41,914 nucleotides of DNA from Actinomycetes bacterium (GCA_021819525.1 JAKAQW010000010.1:1-41914), one strand, 5' to 3'; shown: positions 33,184 to 40,798, counted from the stretch's first letter. The notes: a model not told the origin generated them from the letters alone. Numbers and translations: made by a program.

Positions 33184-34014
33184 GTGCCGAAAATTATGAT
33201 TTCTTCGTCGGAGTATACATTGCCGCAACGTATGGCGGCAGAAACAGTGGGGATATTTTTTCTGGTATTCGTCGGATGCGGTACCGCGGCGATGACGTTG
33301 ATACTCGGCAAGGGTGCACCGCGGTTCGGCAATGTCAACGACATCGGGATCGGGGCGCTCGGCGGCATGGCGGACTGGCTTGCGATCGGGCTTGCCTTCG
33401 CCTTTGCCATCATGACGATGGTCTATCTCTTCGGTCATGTCAGTGGTTGTCACATCAACCCGGGGGTGACCCTCGGGTTGCTCGTGCACAAGGAGATCCC
33501 GCTGGGCGACGCGCTCGCATACTGGGTGGCGCAATTCGTCGGAGCAACCGCGGGAGCGTTCGGTATCGCGTTGGTGTTCGGGCACCTAGGGTGGACCGTT
33601 GGTGGGCTCGGGGCAGCCGCTCCGTTCCCCGGCGTCCCGCTGTGGCGGGCTGGCGTCGCCGAGGGCTTGGGGCAGTTCGCGCTGGTGCTCGGAGTCTACG
33701 GTCTCGCGGTGAACCGCAAGGCGCCGAGTGGGTGGGCGGGACTGATCATCGCGTTGAACATTGCCGGCCTCATCATCGTGCTCGGCAACGTGAGTGGGGC
33801 GGCGATCAACCCCGGGCGGACCTTCGGGCCGATCTTCGCGGACTGGGTCCTCGACGGTGCAAACCACTGGGCGTCCTGCGGGGTGTACATCTTGGCGCAG
33901 GCGATCGGTGCGACGGCGGCGGGACTGCTGTATCCGTGGATCGCGATACGCACCCGCAAGGCGACCGGAGGGGCTGGGGGAGTGGTACCCGCCGGTGGCG
34001 GCACGGATCCCTGA
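33184..34014 (+). CDS. MIP-family (aquaporin/glycerol facilitator) channel with NPG boxes
   Basis: A 276-residue six-helix membrane protein from GTG 33184, preceded by AAAAGGAA. The two half-repeats each carry the pore-loop motif, but both are NPG rather than NPA: SGCHINPGVTLG (NPG 92-94) and SGAAINPGRTFGPIF (NPG 209-211). The selectivity-filter Arg212 is retained. N-terminal AAETVGIFFLVFVGCGTAAM is the family helix 1. It should conduct water, glycerol or other small neutral solutes. Location after fdhA and the alcohol dehydrogenase invites a role in small alcohol or aldehyde passage, but this is inference. The region between it and fdhA (32668-33183) holds hairpins and the MITE-like element. 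Confidence 0.92.
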   Translation: MPKIMISSSEYTLPQRMAAETVGIFFLVFVGCGTAAMTLILGKGAPRFGNVNDIGIGALGGMADWLAIGLAFAFAIMTMVYLFGHVSGCHINPGVTLGLLVHKEIPLGDALAYWVAQFVGATAGAFGIALVFGHLGWTVGGLGAAAPFPGVPLWRAGVAEGLGQFALVLGVYGLAVNRKAPSGWAGLIIALNIAGLIIVLGNVSGAAINPGRTFGPIFADWVLDGANHWASCGVYILAQAIGATAAGLLYPWIAIRTRKATGGAGGVVPAGGGTDP

Positions 34015-34219
34015 CGGCCGGCTCCCCCGTGACCGACAGCTGGGACACCGAACGCCCACCGGGAGGGTGGTGCTGCTGCGGATCCGTGATCGTTACCAGG
34101 GTGGCCCCCACGTGGGCGGTGAGGTCGCTTGCCTGTCAACCGCGATCCGCTGATGTTCTGACCTCCAGTGTGCCTCCTAGCGGGCCGCCGTCTTGGTCGG
34201 GCGGGGCCCGGAGGTGGGC

Positions 34220-34225
34220 TATACT
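34220..34225 (+). promoter_or_regulatory. -10 element TATACT upstream of tRNA-Pro
   Basis: A perfect actinobacterial -10 hexamer stands in GC-rich DNA about 140 bp before the tRNA. A TTGG-type -35 sits at 34193 with a long spacer, so the promoter is only partly convincing. Just downstream GTCCGGA-CGGAA-TCCGGAC (34231-34249) forms a 7-bp hairpin. The rest of 34015-34365 shows no convincing gene. Confidence 0.5.
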
Positions 34226-34365
34226 CGCGCGTCCGGACGGAATCCGGACAGCATCGTGGCTGGCGAGAAGGCTCTGCGGCCAGCAGCGCTTCTGGTGGAC
34301 GGTTCGCAGGTCTCCGGAAGCTGTTCTGAGTGGCAGGAGGGCTTAGCGAACAGGGCGATGTGTGA

Positions 34366-34440
34366 CGGGCTGTGGCGCAGCTTGGTTAGCGCGCTTGACT
34401 GGGGGTCAAGAGGTCCCGGGTTCAAATCCCGGCAGCCCGA
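34366..34440 (+). tRNA. tRNA-Pro, anticodon GGG
   Basis: Acceptor stem CGGGCTG (34366-34372) pairs perfectly with CAGCCCG (34433-34439), with discriminator A at 34440. The D-arm GCGCAGCTTGGTTAGCGC, the anticodon stem CTTGA/TCAAG around loop CTGGGGG (anticodon GGG) and the T-arm CCGGGTTCAAATCCCGG are all present. CCA is not encoded. Such tRNA 3' ends are common integration sites, and an integrase gene follows 126 bp downstream. Confidence 0.97.
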
Positions 34441-34498
34441 CTACAAAGGCGCAGGTCAGAGGGGGTTTGTGGTCATGGCTGATCGATGGAGCCACGAC

Positions 34499-34552
34499 TT
34501 GGCAGCCAGGATGGCAGCCTAGCGGTCGGACCGGGATGGATCTTGGCAGCCA
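34499..34552. repeat. Direct repeats between tRNA and integrase (possible arm sites)
   Basis: TTGGCAGCCA occurs at 34499-34508 and 34543-34552, with a related GGATGGCAGCC between. Short direct repeats beside the integrase and the tRNA-type attachment site resemble integrase arm-binding sites. Functional assignment is inference. Confidence 0.45.
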
Positions 34553-34565
34553 ACCTGGCCACCGA

Positions 34566-35474
34566 TCACTGCTTCGCAGCGAGCACGTCCTGCATTCGCA
34601 GCCCTGCGTCGGCGACAGGCCGGACCCGGTGCCGGTAGTAGCGCAGCAGGGTCTCGGGGTTGTCCCCGAGGATGTCCGCCACCTGCTCGATGGAAGCTCC
34701 ACCATCGAGCAAGAGGCTCGCCGCAGAGTGGCGGAGGAGGTATGGGAAGCCCTCGCTCAGACCGGCCTTCGAGGCGACCCTCTTGAATGCCCGCCGCACG
34801 TTGGACGGGTCGAGGGGTGTGCCGACAGCGCTGGCGAACACCAGTCCGTTGGCGGACCATGCAGGACCGGCGGCAATGCGGTCCTCGGCTTGCTTCGCAA
34901 GGTGCGTGCGCAACGCATCGACAGCGACCATGGGCAGCGCAACGGTGCGACGACCGGCACGGGAGCGTTTCGGGTCGTCCCTCACGAGCGAACCGTCTGG
35001 CCTGCGTTTCATCGACCCAGATACACGAAGCGTGGGTGGGTCGGCATCGAGCTCGAGGTCCGACCACAGCAGACCGGTGAGCTCCCCTGGTCGCAACCCG
35101 ACGGCAAGACCGACTACCATCAGCGCTTCGAGATGCTCGTCGCGCGCGGCTTCGAGCAGGGATCGCGCCTCGACGGCTGTCAGTGATCGGCGTTCCGTGG
35201 GAGGCTTCGCCTTCGGGAGCACGGACAGATCGGCCACGTTGCGGGAGACGAGCCCCCGTCCCTGGGCGTGGCCGATGGCCTGTACGAGGGTGTTGCGCAT
35301 CTGTCGTATGTACGACCGAGAAAGCCCTGCTTGTGCCTTCTCGGAGAGGAACCGGTCCACGTGGTCGGGGGTGAGCTTGTCGAGGCGGATGTTCCCGATC
35401 CCCGCCGCCAGATGGCGAGTCGTGTGCTTGTAGTGCTCGACGGTGTTCAGCGACCCAGAGCTGGTAACGATCAC
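34566..35474 (-). pseudogene. Tyrosine integrase, probably 5'-truncated
   Basis: The catalytic domain is complete: GLAVGLRPGELTGLLW (Arg), a middle segment with GRRTVALP, LLRHSAASLLLDGG (HxxR) and ILGDNPETLLRYYRHR (Tyr nucleophile). A core-binding part beginning TVEHYKHTTRHLAAGIGNIR precedes it. The N-terminal arm-binding domain and start of the core domain expected of tRNA-associated integrases are missing; upstream of about 35470 the frame turns into Arg/Cys/Ala-rich nonsense. GTG 35474 would give ~302 residues without a clear ribosome site. The 3' end faces the tRNA, as in integrative elements of actinobacteria. It could be inactive; 35475-35715 shows no convincing gene. Confidence 0.75.
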
Positions 35475-35715
35475 GATGAACGCGGCATGGACAGATGCAG
35501 GCCATCCCGATCCTGTGCGTGCCCTGCAAGCTGCCCTAGAACGGGCATGTGGGAGCGCTGATCTCTCGCAACGCGCCATCCTTCGTGCCCGCCAAGAGGG
35601 GCGATGCGGGGCGCTGATGCCGCGCGCACGGCAGGCTTGTGCCCGAAGACGTGGACACCGAGGCCCGCACCGAGCCCGCTGAGGTGCTTGTACGCAAGAA
35701 GCGCGCCAGCATCGG

Positions 35716-36006
35716 TCAGAGGGCGGTGTCGATAGCTGTGCGTTCCAGGTCCCGACGATCAACGATTCGTTCGACTACGATCCCGTGCGGGTCGCTGTAA
35801 TAGAGCACGCGCCAGTTACCGACGCGCAGCCGGTACCAGCGAGGATGGTCCGCCCAGCCAGGATGGCCCGCTAGTGCCTTCACGTCGGGGTTGGCGTCTT
35901 CGCGTGCCAAGGCGCGCAGTCCGTCTACGACTGCTTTGCGATCGTTCGTCTGAACACGCCGCAAGTCACGCTCTTCTCGCCGGGAGACGGTGACCGAACG
36001 CGCCAA
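35716..36006 (-). CDS. RelE/ParE-family toxin
   Basis: A 96-residue basic protein with the compact RelE fold pattern: N-terminal helices (RREERDLRRVQTNDRKAVVD) and the C-terminal strands WYRLRVGNWRVLYYSD and VVERIVDRRDL. These proteins usually cut ribosome-bound mRNA. It follows its putative antitoxin with a 2-bp gap, in the standard antitoxin-first order. Length and motifs look complete. Confidence 0.9.
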   Translation of the reverse strand: MARSVTVSRREERDLRRVQTNDRKAVVDGLRALAREDANPDVKALAGHPGWADHPRWYRLRVGNWRVLYYSDPHGIVVERIVDRRDLERTAIDTAL

Positions 36007-36008
36007 GG

Positions 36009-36278
36009 TCAGGTTCCTGCTTCGAGCTCGCCCAGCACCTCTTCGAGCGGTCGGCCGCGCGACCCGCGAGCGATCTCGCGTGTAGCAGTGCGCATTGAGC
36101 GGACGTACTCGGGCGCGGTGGCGAGGACATGATCCAGCAGATCTTCCTCGTCGATGGCAGCGAGGACAGCGACCGGACGACCGTTCTTCGTCACGAGCGC
36201 CGGACGACCCGTTCGGCTCACCTCATCGACGACGGCGCTCGTGTGGTTGGCCAGCTCTCGGATACCGATGATTGCCAT
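36009..36278 (-). CDS. Phd/YefM-family antitoxin
   Basis: An 89-residue protein: IGIRELANHTSAVVDEVSRT followed by GRPALVTKNGRPVAVLAAID is the Phd/YefM DNA-binding domain, and the acidic C-terminus (PLEEVLGELEAGT) would wrap the toxin. It should neutralise the adjacent RelE-type toxin and repress the operon. The ATG at 36278 is preceded by GGAGG about ten bases upstream. A palindromic operator candidate lies just upstream. Confidence 0.92.
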   Translation of the reverse strand: MAIIGIRELANHTSAVVDEVSRTGRPALVTKNGRPVAVLAAIDEEDLLDHVLATAPEYVRSMRTATREIARGSRGRPLEEVLGELEAGT

Positions 36279-36299
36279 CGCCCATTCGCCTCCACGTAC

Positions 36300-36311
36300 C
36301 TACAAGTGTAG
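36300..36311 (-). promoter_or_regulatory. Operator/promoter of the Phd-RelE operon
   Basis: CTACA-AG-TGTAG is a perfect 5+5 inverted repeat. On the minus strand it contains TACACT, a good -10 hexamer, so antitoxin binding here would block RNA polymerase. It lies 22-33 bp upstream of the antitoxin start. Confidence 0.6.
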
Positions 36312-36383
36312 CACACGACGAGGCTGCGAGGGCACGAGCTCGGCCCGCTGCACATAGACCTGCCAGAGCCGCAGATGGTGGGC

Positions 36384-36459
36384 GTCCGCCCGGTGAGCCG
36401 GGTTCGGGACTTGAGCCCGCGGCGGGTGAGGAGCACCGTGTGGTCGTCTTCACTCGCAC
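36384..36459 (+). repeat. Left copy of a ~75-bp direct repeat flanking the RHH-Doc module
   Basis: This stretch aligns with 37110-37188: both contain GCCC-GTGAGCC-GG-TC-GG, the identical 19-mer GAGCCCGCGGCGGGTGAGG (36413-36431; 37139-37157) and end in ACTCGCAC. The RHH-Doc operon with its promoter lies between the two copies. Confidence 0.75.
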
Positions 36460-36463
36460 CTGC

Positions 36464-36469
36464 TATACT
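36464..36469 (+). promoter_or_regulatory. -10 TATACT of a leaderless toxin-antitoxin transcript
   Basis: TATACT ends seven bases before the ATG at 36476, so the predicted transcription start coincides with the start codon. No Shine-Dalgarno sequence precedes the ATG. Leaderless mRNAs are common in actinobacteria. Confidence 0.6.
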
Positions 36470-36475
36470 GCCATC

Positions 36476-36697
36476 ATGGATACAGGCACCCGTACCACAA
36501 CAGTCCGCATGCCCTCGGCAACCGCTGAAGCGCTCGAAGTGGTGGCGCGGGCCGACAACCAGTCGGTGTCGGAGGCTGTTCGGCTTGCTATTGAAGAGCA
36601 CATCGAGGCTCGTCGTGGCGACAGGGCTTTCCGGGAGCGCCTGGACGCCTTGTTCGAAGCGGATCGCGAGGTGTTCGAGAGACTCGCCAAGTTGTGA
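36476..36697 (+). CDS. Ribbon-helix-helix antitoxin
   Basis: A 73-residue protein: strand TRTTTVRMPS, then helices TAEALEVVARADNQSVSEAV and RLAIEEHIEARR, matching the CopG/Arc ribbon-helix-helix fold. The C-terminal acidic helix (LDALFEADREVFERLAKL) probably binds the toxin. It overlaps the Doc gene by GTGA. It is an unusual partner for Doc, which is more often paired with Phd, though RHH partners are known. Confidence 0.88.
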   Translation: MDTGTRTTTVRMPSATAEALEVVARADNQSVSEAVRLAIEEHIEARRGDRAFRERLDALFEADREVFERLAKL

Positions 36698-37089
36698 CGA
36701 GCTATCTCGACCTTGTCGACTTCCTCCTGATCGCCGAGCGAGTTCTCGGCGTAGACGCGAAGATCCTGTGCAAGGGCGCTGGCGTTGGCCTGGCCGACTC
36801 TGCCCTGAACGCCCCCGCCGCCTCCTTCGGTGGAGTTGAGTTCTATCCGGAGTTCTCGCAGAAGGCTGCGGTGTTGCTGGAACATCTGGTGAGGAATCAT
36901 CCGCTCCCAGACGGCAACAAACGCTCCGCATACGCTTGCCTACGGGAGTTCGTGGCACGCAACGGGTACCAGTGGATCCCAACTACCAGCGACGACGCTG
37001 TCGTCACGATGGTCCGCGTGGCTACGGGGGAGATCGCTCTGGACGAGTTGGTCGACTGGATAAGCAGCCACTTACGTCGAGAAGCCTGA
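36694..37089 (+). CDS. doc: Doc-type (Fic fold) toxin
   Basis: A 131-residue protein. The catalytic loop NHPLPDGNKRSAYACLREF corresponds to the Doc motif HxFxxGNKR, in which the Gly-Asn-Lys-Arg version distinguishes Doc from AMPylating Fic (GNGR). Doc phosphorylates EF-Tu and stops translation. N-terminal YLDLVDFLLIAERVLGVD is the expected first helix. Length is typical. It starts at GTG in a GTGA overlap with the antitoxin. Confidence 0.93.
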   Translation: MTSYLDLVDFLLIAERVLGVDAKILCKGAGVGLADSALNAPAASFGGVEFYPEFSQKAAVLLEHLVRNHPLPDGNKRSAYACLREFVARNGYQWIPTTSDDAVVTMVRVATGEIALDELVDWISSHLRREA

Positions 37090-37109
37090 GACAAGGGCTG
37101 ACGGCGCGC

Positions 37110-37188
37110 TTCTGCCCAGTGAGCCAGGCTCAGGCCCCGAGCCCGCGGCGGGTGAGGGCGACGCCCCGTCGCTAACAAGTACTCGCAC
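37110..37188 (+). repeat. Right copy of the ~75-bp direct repeat
   Basis: Right partner of the repeat at 36384-36459, starting 20 bp after the doc stop. It abuts a helicase-like fragment on the minus strand, so the repeat may be a decayed sequence downstream of a helicase gene that was duplicated. Confidence 0.75.
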
Positions 37189-37302
37189 GAGATGGCGGGT
37201 CCGAGTGAGTGCCACCCACCACCGGCACCGCTCGTCCCACGCATGAGGGTCGCCATACGGAAAGCGCTTCCTGGCAGGCACCACGATCGCATGCAGCGCC
37301 GG
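37162..37302 (-). pseudogene. Fragment of a UvrD-type helicase C-terminus
   Basis: The minus strand encodes ALHAIVVPARKRFPYGD and then ERCRWWVALTRTRHLVRVLV, matching helicase motif VI (YVALTRA-type) of superfamily 1. A related fragment lies at 41.1-41.5 kb (ERCRWWVAISRARLG). Nothing upstream supports a full gene; it is a remnant. Confidence 0.6.
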
Positions 37303-37504
37303 CGGGGGAGGCGCCACCAAGACGTTCAACCCAGTTGCCGGTGCCACCGGTGCGGCTGCGTTGCCGGCCGGTGACGTGGTGAGCAGCCTCGACATCGTGG
37401 AGCCGACCCCGGGCACCTCGGTGGCGCTCAGCGACATACAGGTGGCTGGTCTCACCATCACGAGCTACGCCACCTTCACCAACGCCGGCACCGTCATCAG
37501 CTGA
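37296..37504 (+). pseudogene. C-terminal fragment of an unknown protein
   Basis: An open stretch ends at TGA 37502 and reads TFNPVAGATGAAALPAGDVV then SLDIVEPTPGTSVALSDIQ and TITSYATFTNAGTVIS. Composition is protein-like (Gly/Thr/Val-rich, resembling surface or beta-rich proteins), but no start or upstream domain is seen because the sequence runs into the helicase fragment. Function unknown. Confidence 0.4.
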
Positions 37505-37535
37505 TCCGCCGCCGAGCGGCGCAGACGAGACGCCG

Positions 37536-37784
37536 TTGCGCCTGCTCGTGGTGTGCAGCGCGAACCGGTGCCGCTCGCCTATGGCCGAGGCGCTCCTGCG
37601 TCACCTGATCGCTGCCGACGGCCGGCGCCGCTTCGACATGCTCGGCGGCTCCGCCGAGGACGACATCGCCGATCTGATGGGTGGTTCTCGGGCCGACTTC
37701 CAGCGCACCGCCGACCAGCTCCGGTCCCTCTGCCGCCGTGCGGTCGACCTGCTCGGTGTCTGTCCTTCGCCTTCGTGTGTGTGA
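37536..37784 (+). pseudogene. Low-molecular-weight protein tyrosine phosphatase, internally deleted
   Basis: From a TTG start the sequence begins LRLLVVCSANRCRSPMAEAL, a perfect N-terminus with the CX5R phosphatase loop. It then jumps to GGSRADFQRTADQLRSLCRR, which resembles the C-terminal helix of the family. About 60-70 residues between, including the acid Asp-Pro loop, are missing. At 82 residues against ~150 it is probably not active. Confidence 0.65.
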
Positions 37785-38303
37785 GCGAGATCGCCGAGGC
37801 GGTCCTCCGTGGCTGAATTTGCACGTGCATCGTGGTCCGTGCAGGCCGGCGAACGCGAAGGCCACCTTCAGGACCTGATGACTGCGCAGGTTGGCCAAGT
37901 GACGCAGCCCCGGGTCTGCGGAACCACTCACAGCTCTGGCATTCCGGCAGCTGGCTGGCGCCTGGCGGCGCCGGTCGAGAGGCCGATGTAGGTTCGGTAC
38001 CGCGCTCGGAGCACCTGCTGGCGGTGCGCCGGGCACGGGGGATGAGGCTGTGTGCGGAGGGCGTGCCGCTGCGGGAGCAGCATGAAGCGCTCTCGCGGAC
38101 GCCGGCTACGCCACGCTGGTCCAGTGCGAAACGCCCTCCCTCGCGCACGGTGGATCTCGGGCACCCGTGGCCGTCGAAACGCAGCACGCGGCGCGGCCGT
38201 CGATCGGTGCCCCGCTGGCGTCGAGGCTGGCTCGTTCGCTACCGACCAGGGCAGCGAGCTCGACCAGGCCCCCGAGCTCGACCAGGGCAGCGAGCAGCGT
38301 GCA
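37785..38303. other. Region without a confident gene
   Basis: Several short overlapping open frames occur, but none has a start, ribosome site and protein-like sequence together. The stretch is probably decayed coding DNA, as its flanks are. Confidence 0.5.
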
Positions 38304-38444
38304 GTGGCAGCCGAGTAGGAGCGCCTGCGCAGGATCGCCGAGCTCGACGCCTACCTCGGCGAGCTCGACTTCGAGCTCGGCCCTACCAGCGACGCCGAGC
38401 GAGCCGAGGTCAGGGCTTGGGCGCACCAGGCGCTGACGCTGTAG
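38304..38444 (+). pseudogene. Antitoxin C-terminal remnant with in-frame amber codon
   Basis: Reading from GTG 38304 gives Val-Ala-Ala-Glu-stop (TAG 38316-38318), then ERLRRIAELDAYLGELDFEL and SDAERAEVRAWAHQALTL to TAG 38444. The pattern (IAELDAYL..LE/D..LGP) is typical of the C-terminus of small antitoxins that begin MARVNITMPD; a matching N-terminal piece occurs at 40951. A premature stop and missing front mark it as decayed. Confidence 0.55.
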
Positions 38445-38638
38445 ACGATCCGGTAGCTCCCACGTCGAGCGGAGCGCAGGCCGGCCAGATGGCCGCTGAG
38501 CGCCCCGCCAAGCCGGTACGGATCATCGGCCAGAGGGCCGAAGATGAAGTCGAGGCAGGCGCCAGCGATCTTCTCCGGGAGGCGGAGCAGATCACGCTCG
38601 GCGCGAGCCGAGATGCGAACCTCGTACGGGTGGCTCAC
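38351..38638 (-). pseudogene. ParE/RelE-type toxin with lost C-terminus
   Basis: From GTG 38638 the sequence SHPYEVRISARAERDLLRLP and ARRGSYRIVYSV is a clear ParE/RelE toxin. After about residue 68 (near 38440) it turns into Ser/Ala-rich sequence that is antisense to the antitoxin remnant, so the last strand with its expected basic residues is missing. It overlaps its antitoxin by 4 bp. Probably inactive. Confidence 0.65.
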
Positions 38639-38895
38639 CGAGGAGCGAAGCGAGCACACAGGGCGTCGTTGTCCGCTACGCGCCCGGCTGTCAGATCGGC
38701 GAGTCCCTCGGCGATGGCTTCTGGAGCGCCTGGCGTGGTCAAGATGTCGACCGTCTCTTCGAGCGCGGCGAGGTCGTCGGGTGAGATGAGCACGGCGGCG
38801 GGCCGACCGGGGCCTGGTGCGTATGGTGGAGTGCCGGGATCCGGCGTTGGCCGCGCTCCCCTCGCCAACGACCGGCGCACCGCCAGGCACTGCAC
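38635..38895 (-). pseudogene. Phd/YefM-type antitoxin lacking its N-terminus
   Basis: Residues from GRPAAVLISPDDLAALEETV onward match the second half of Phd/YefM antitoxins. The preceding 29 residues (Arg/Pro-rich) are not the usual DNA-binding half, so the 5' end was replaced near 38815. It precedes the truncated ParE gene in the standard order. It may still bind toxin but should not bind DNA. Confidence 0.6.
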
Positions 38896-39220
38896 GGCCG
38901 CAGGAGACCGCTACCTGGTGGTCCCTACATCTTCGGAGGCCGCATTTCGCCGTGCTCTGCGCGATCTGGGGTACCGCCTGGCATCGAGCGACGAGCCGTG
39001 AGCAGCTTGGTGTCGGAGCCCCCTACGTTGTGGCGCACGGCGCATCTCGCCTTCGAGAGGCGGCTTCTTCGGCATGGCGCTACGTCAACCCGGGGCCGGT
39101 GCGCCGAGGATGTGGGGGCAAGGCCTCCACGTGCACGGCGTGAGGCTGTGGGAACAGCACTATCTCTGTCAGAGCCTGGCGTACTCGCCAGAGGCTCGAG
39201 ACGGGAACGTGCTTGTGGCG
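38896..39220. other. Region of coding fragments, no complete gene
   Basis: On the plus strand one frame reads DRYLVVPTSSEAAFRRALRD and LGYRLASSDEP, ending at TGA 39001. Another ends WRYVNPGPVRRGCGGKAST at 39143. Both look protein-like but lack beginnings, so they appear to be C-terminal pieces of different genes. I do not recognise them. Confidence 0.35.
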
Positions 39221-39793
39221 TCAGGCTTCCGGCTCGACGTCCGAGCTGGCCGGCAGGTCCTCGAGCAGGTCTTCTGGCAGGTCTTCTGGCAGGTCGAGGT
39301 GGGCCTTGGCGAGCTCGTCGCGGACGCACCAGGCGAGGTCGTCGGTCACGTCAGGACCGGCATAGGCCAAGACAGTGCCGGCTTCGACGTCGTGCTGGCA
39401 GTTGGCGAGACCGCGCAGCAGTCCGAGCGCCATCTGGCGTGCCGCGTCGTGCAGGCCCAGGTCGGCTCGGCGAACGAGGTCGTCCAGCTCCGGTTGGAGC
39501 AGCTCTTGGAGGATCTCTCCGGCCGCTTCGTCCACGTGGACATATCCTCGCCCTCGGACCCGCCCGGCGCGGTACGACAGCTGGTCGGCGTCGGCCTCCC
39601 GAAGCGTCCATTCGATGTCCTCGGCCACCTCGTCTGCGTCAACGGTCGCCAGTCGCGAGACGGCGAGGCGTTCGGCTTCCGCTGCCACTTCTGGGTGGGC
39701 TACGAGCAGCTCGCCGAGCAGTTGGCCGCGCTCGTCGGTCGTGAGCCGGTCGAGGGTGGGAGTGCTCGGACGCCGAGGAAGTGATCGCGCCAT
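39221..39793 (-). CDS. Uncharacterised acidic helical protein
   Basis: A 190-residue protein from ATG 39793; ATG 39820 is an alternative. It is rich in Leu, Ala, Asp and Glu: LTTDERGQLLGELLVAHPEV, YRAGRVRGRGYVHVDEAAGE, DDLAWCVRDELAKAHLDLPE, with a repetitive acidic end (LPEDLPEDLLEDLP) encoded by CAGGTCTTCTGG-type repeats. TAACCT lies eight bases before the ATG, compatible with a leaderless transcript. I recognise no family. Last gene of a three-gene minus-strand group, 127 bp after the preceding one. Confidence 0.7.
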   Translation of the reverse strand: MARSLPRRPSTPTLDRLTTDERGQLLGELLVAHPEVAAEAERLAVSRLATVDADEVAEDIEWTLREADADQLSYRAGRVRGRGYVHVDEAAGEILQELLQPELDDLVRRADLGLHDAARQMALGLLRGLANCQHDVEAGTVLAYAGPDVTDDLAWCVRDELAKAHLDLPEDLPEDLLEDLPASSDVEPEA

Positions 39794-39920
39794 AGCCACG
39801 CAGGTTACGACGAGTCGCATCGAGGTGTCACGGCCCCAGCCGCAAGGTAGGAGGTGCGTGGCGCGCCTCGAGTTGCGTGGGCATGACCAGCCTGCCCCTG
39901 AGCTCCGGCCCGAAAAAGGG

Positions 39921-40160
39921 TCAGGCGTGGGCTGGGACGAAGGCATGGACGGCCAGCACGAGGGTTCCGTCGGCTTCGATGGCTGTGATCGTCGCCTTGA
40001 AGGGGCCCGTACCGCTGTCGGCCACAACGACGTCTTCGCCGACGACCGGGGGCCGGTCTTCCTCCCAGCAGCCGGGGGGCACTGTCGCCCGGCCGCCGCG
40101 CACCGGCGTGAAGGTGAGGTCGGCGACAACCTGGGGCACGTCTTCCACGCCGATCATCAT
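39921..40160 (-). CDS. Small uncharacterised protein
   Basis: A 79-residue protein with a beta-rich look: VVADLTFTPVRGGRATVP, VVGEDVVVADSGTGPFKATI, ADGTLVLAVHAFVP. Alternating hydrophobics and Gly suggest a small beta-barrel. It overlaps the 3' end of the upstream gene by 4 bp, so the two are probably co-translated. No family recognised. Confidence 0.68.
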   Translation of the reverse strand: MMIGVEDVPQVVADLTFTPVRGGRATVPPGCWEEDRPPVVGEDVVVADSGTGPFKATITAIEADGTLVLAVHAFVPAHA

Positions 40161-40660
40161 ACCTGTGGTGCCTGGTCGCCTGTCGTTCGCCGAGGGTCAA
40201 ACGCTCGCAAGATGGCGGTGAAGCGGTCTGCGAGGCTGGCTCGCAGTGAGCTGCGTTCTGCCTTGGTCAAGGTCGCGTAGTCAGCCATCTCTGGCGGATA
40301 TGGGCAGACGATCACGTCGACGTGGCGGTCGGAGAGGGGCAGCAGGTCGTCGCCGTCGAAGACGTTGGTGGCAACGAGCTGACACCCAAGCGCCCGGAGG
40401 TCACTGACCCGGCTCAGCCCATACCAAGACCATCGCGTGCCGCGCACGACGATCTGGGCCTCGATCTCGTCGGCCACCGCGAAGCATGAGACGGTCAGCG
40501 CGCCAGAGAGCTCGAAGCCGGGGACAACGCGGTACGCGGGGGCGTCGGCGAGGGCGAGCTTCAAGGCGTTGGCGACATCGCGATCGTCGTTCATGCGGAC
40601 CAGGAGCTGCTCGTCGTCGCTGATGCGGCGGTCATCGCGCACCGCGACCCGCCGGCTCAC
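40157..40660 (-). CDS. Uncharacterised protein, first gene of a small operon
   Basis: A 167-residue protein from GTG 40660, preceded by AGGGGAG at good spacing. Sequence: LLVRMNDDRDVANALKLALA, VPGFELSGALTVSCFAVADE, DLLPLSDRHVDVIVCPYPPE, ending in a basic tail. It has an alternating alpha/beta pattern but no motif I can assign. It overlaps the next gene by 4 bp. Full reading frame and ribosome site suggest a working gene within an otherwise decayed region. Confidence 0.7.
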   Translation of the reverse strand: MSRRVAVRDDRRISDDEQLLVRMNDDRDVANALKLALADAPAYRVVPGFELSGALTVSCFAVADEIEAQIVVRGTRWSWYGLSRVSDLRALGCQLVATNVFDGDDLLPLSDRHVDVIVCPYPPEMADYATLTKAERSSLRASLADRFTAILRAFDPRRTTGDQAPQV

Positions 40661-40798
40661 AACCGTGTCTCCCCTGGCCCTCCAGTGACCACCAAGCCGG
40701 TCCACCTCTTCGGCCAGACCCTACCTGGTGGTGGCCGCCGACTTCCACGAAGGCCCCGAGCGCCGTCTCGGCGAGGTAACAGGTGCCCCGGGGTGCAC

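Noticed and set aside
34193-34522. A 109-residue plus-strand open frame
   Set aside because: It runs straight through the tRNA-Pro gene and shows no protein-like features.
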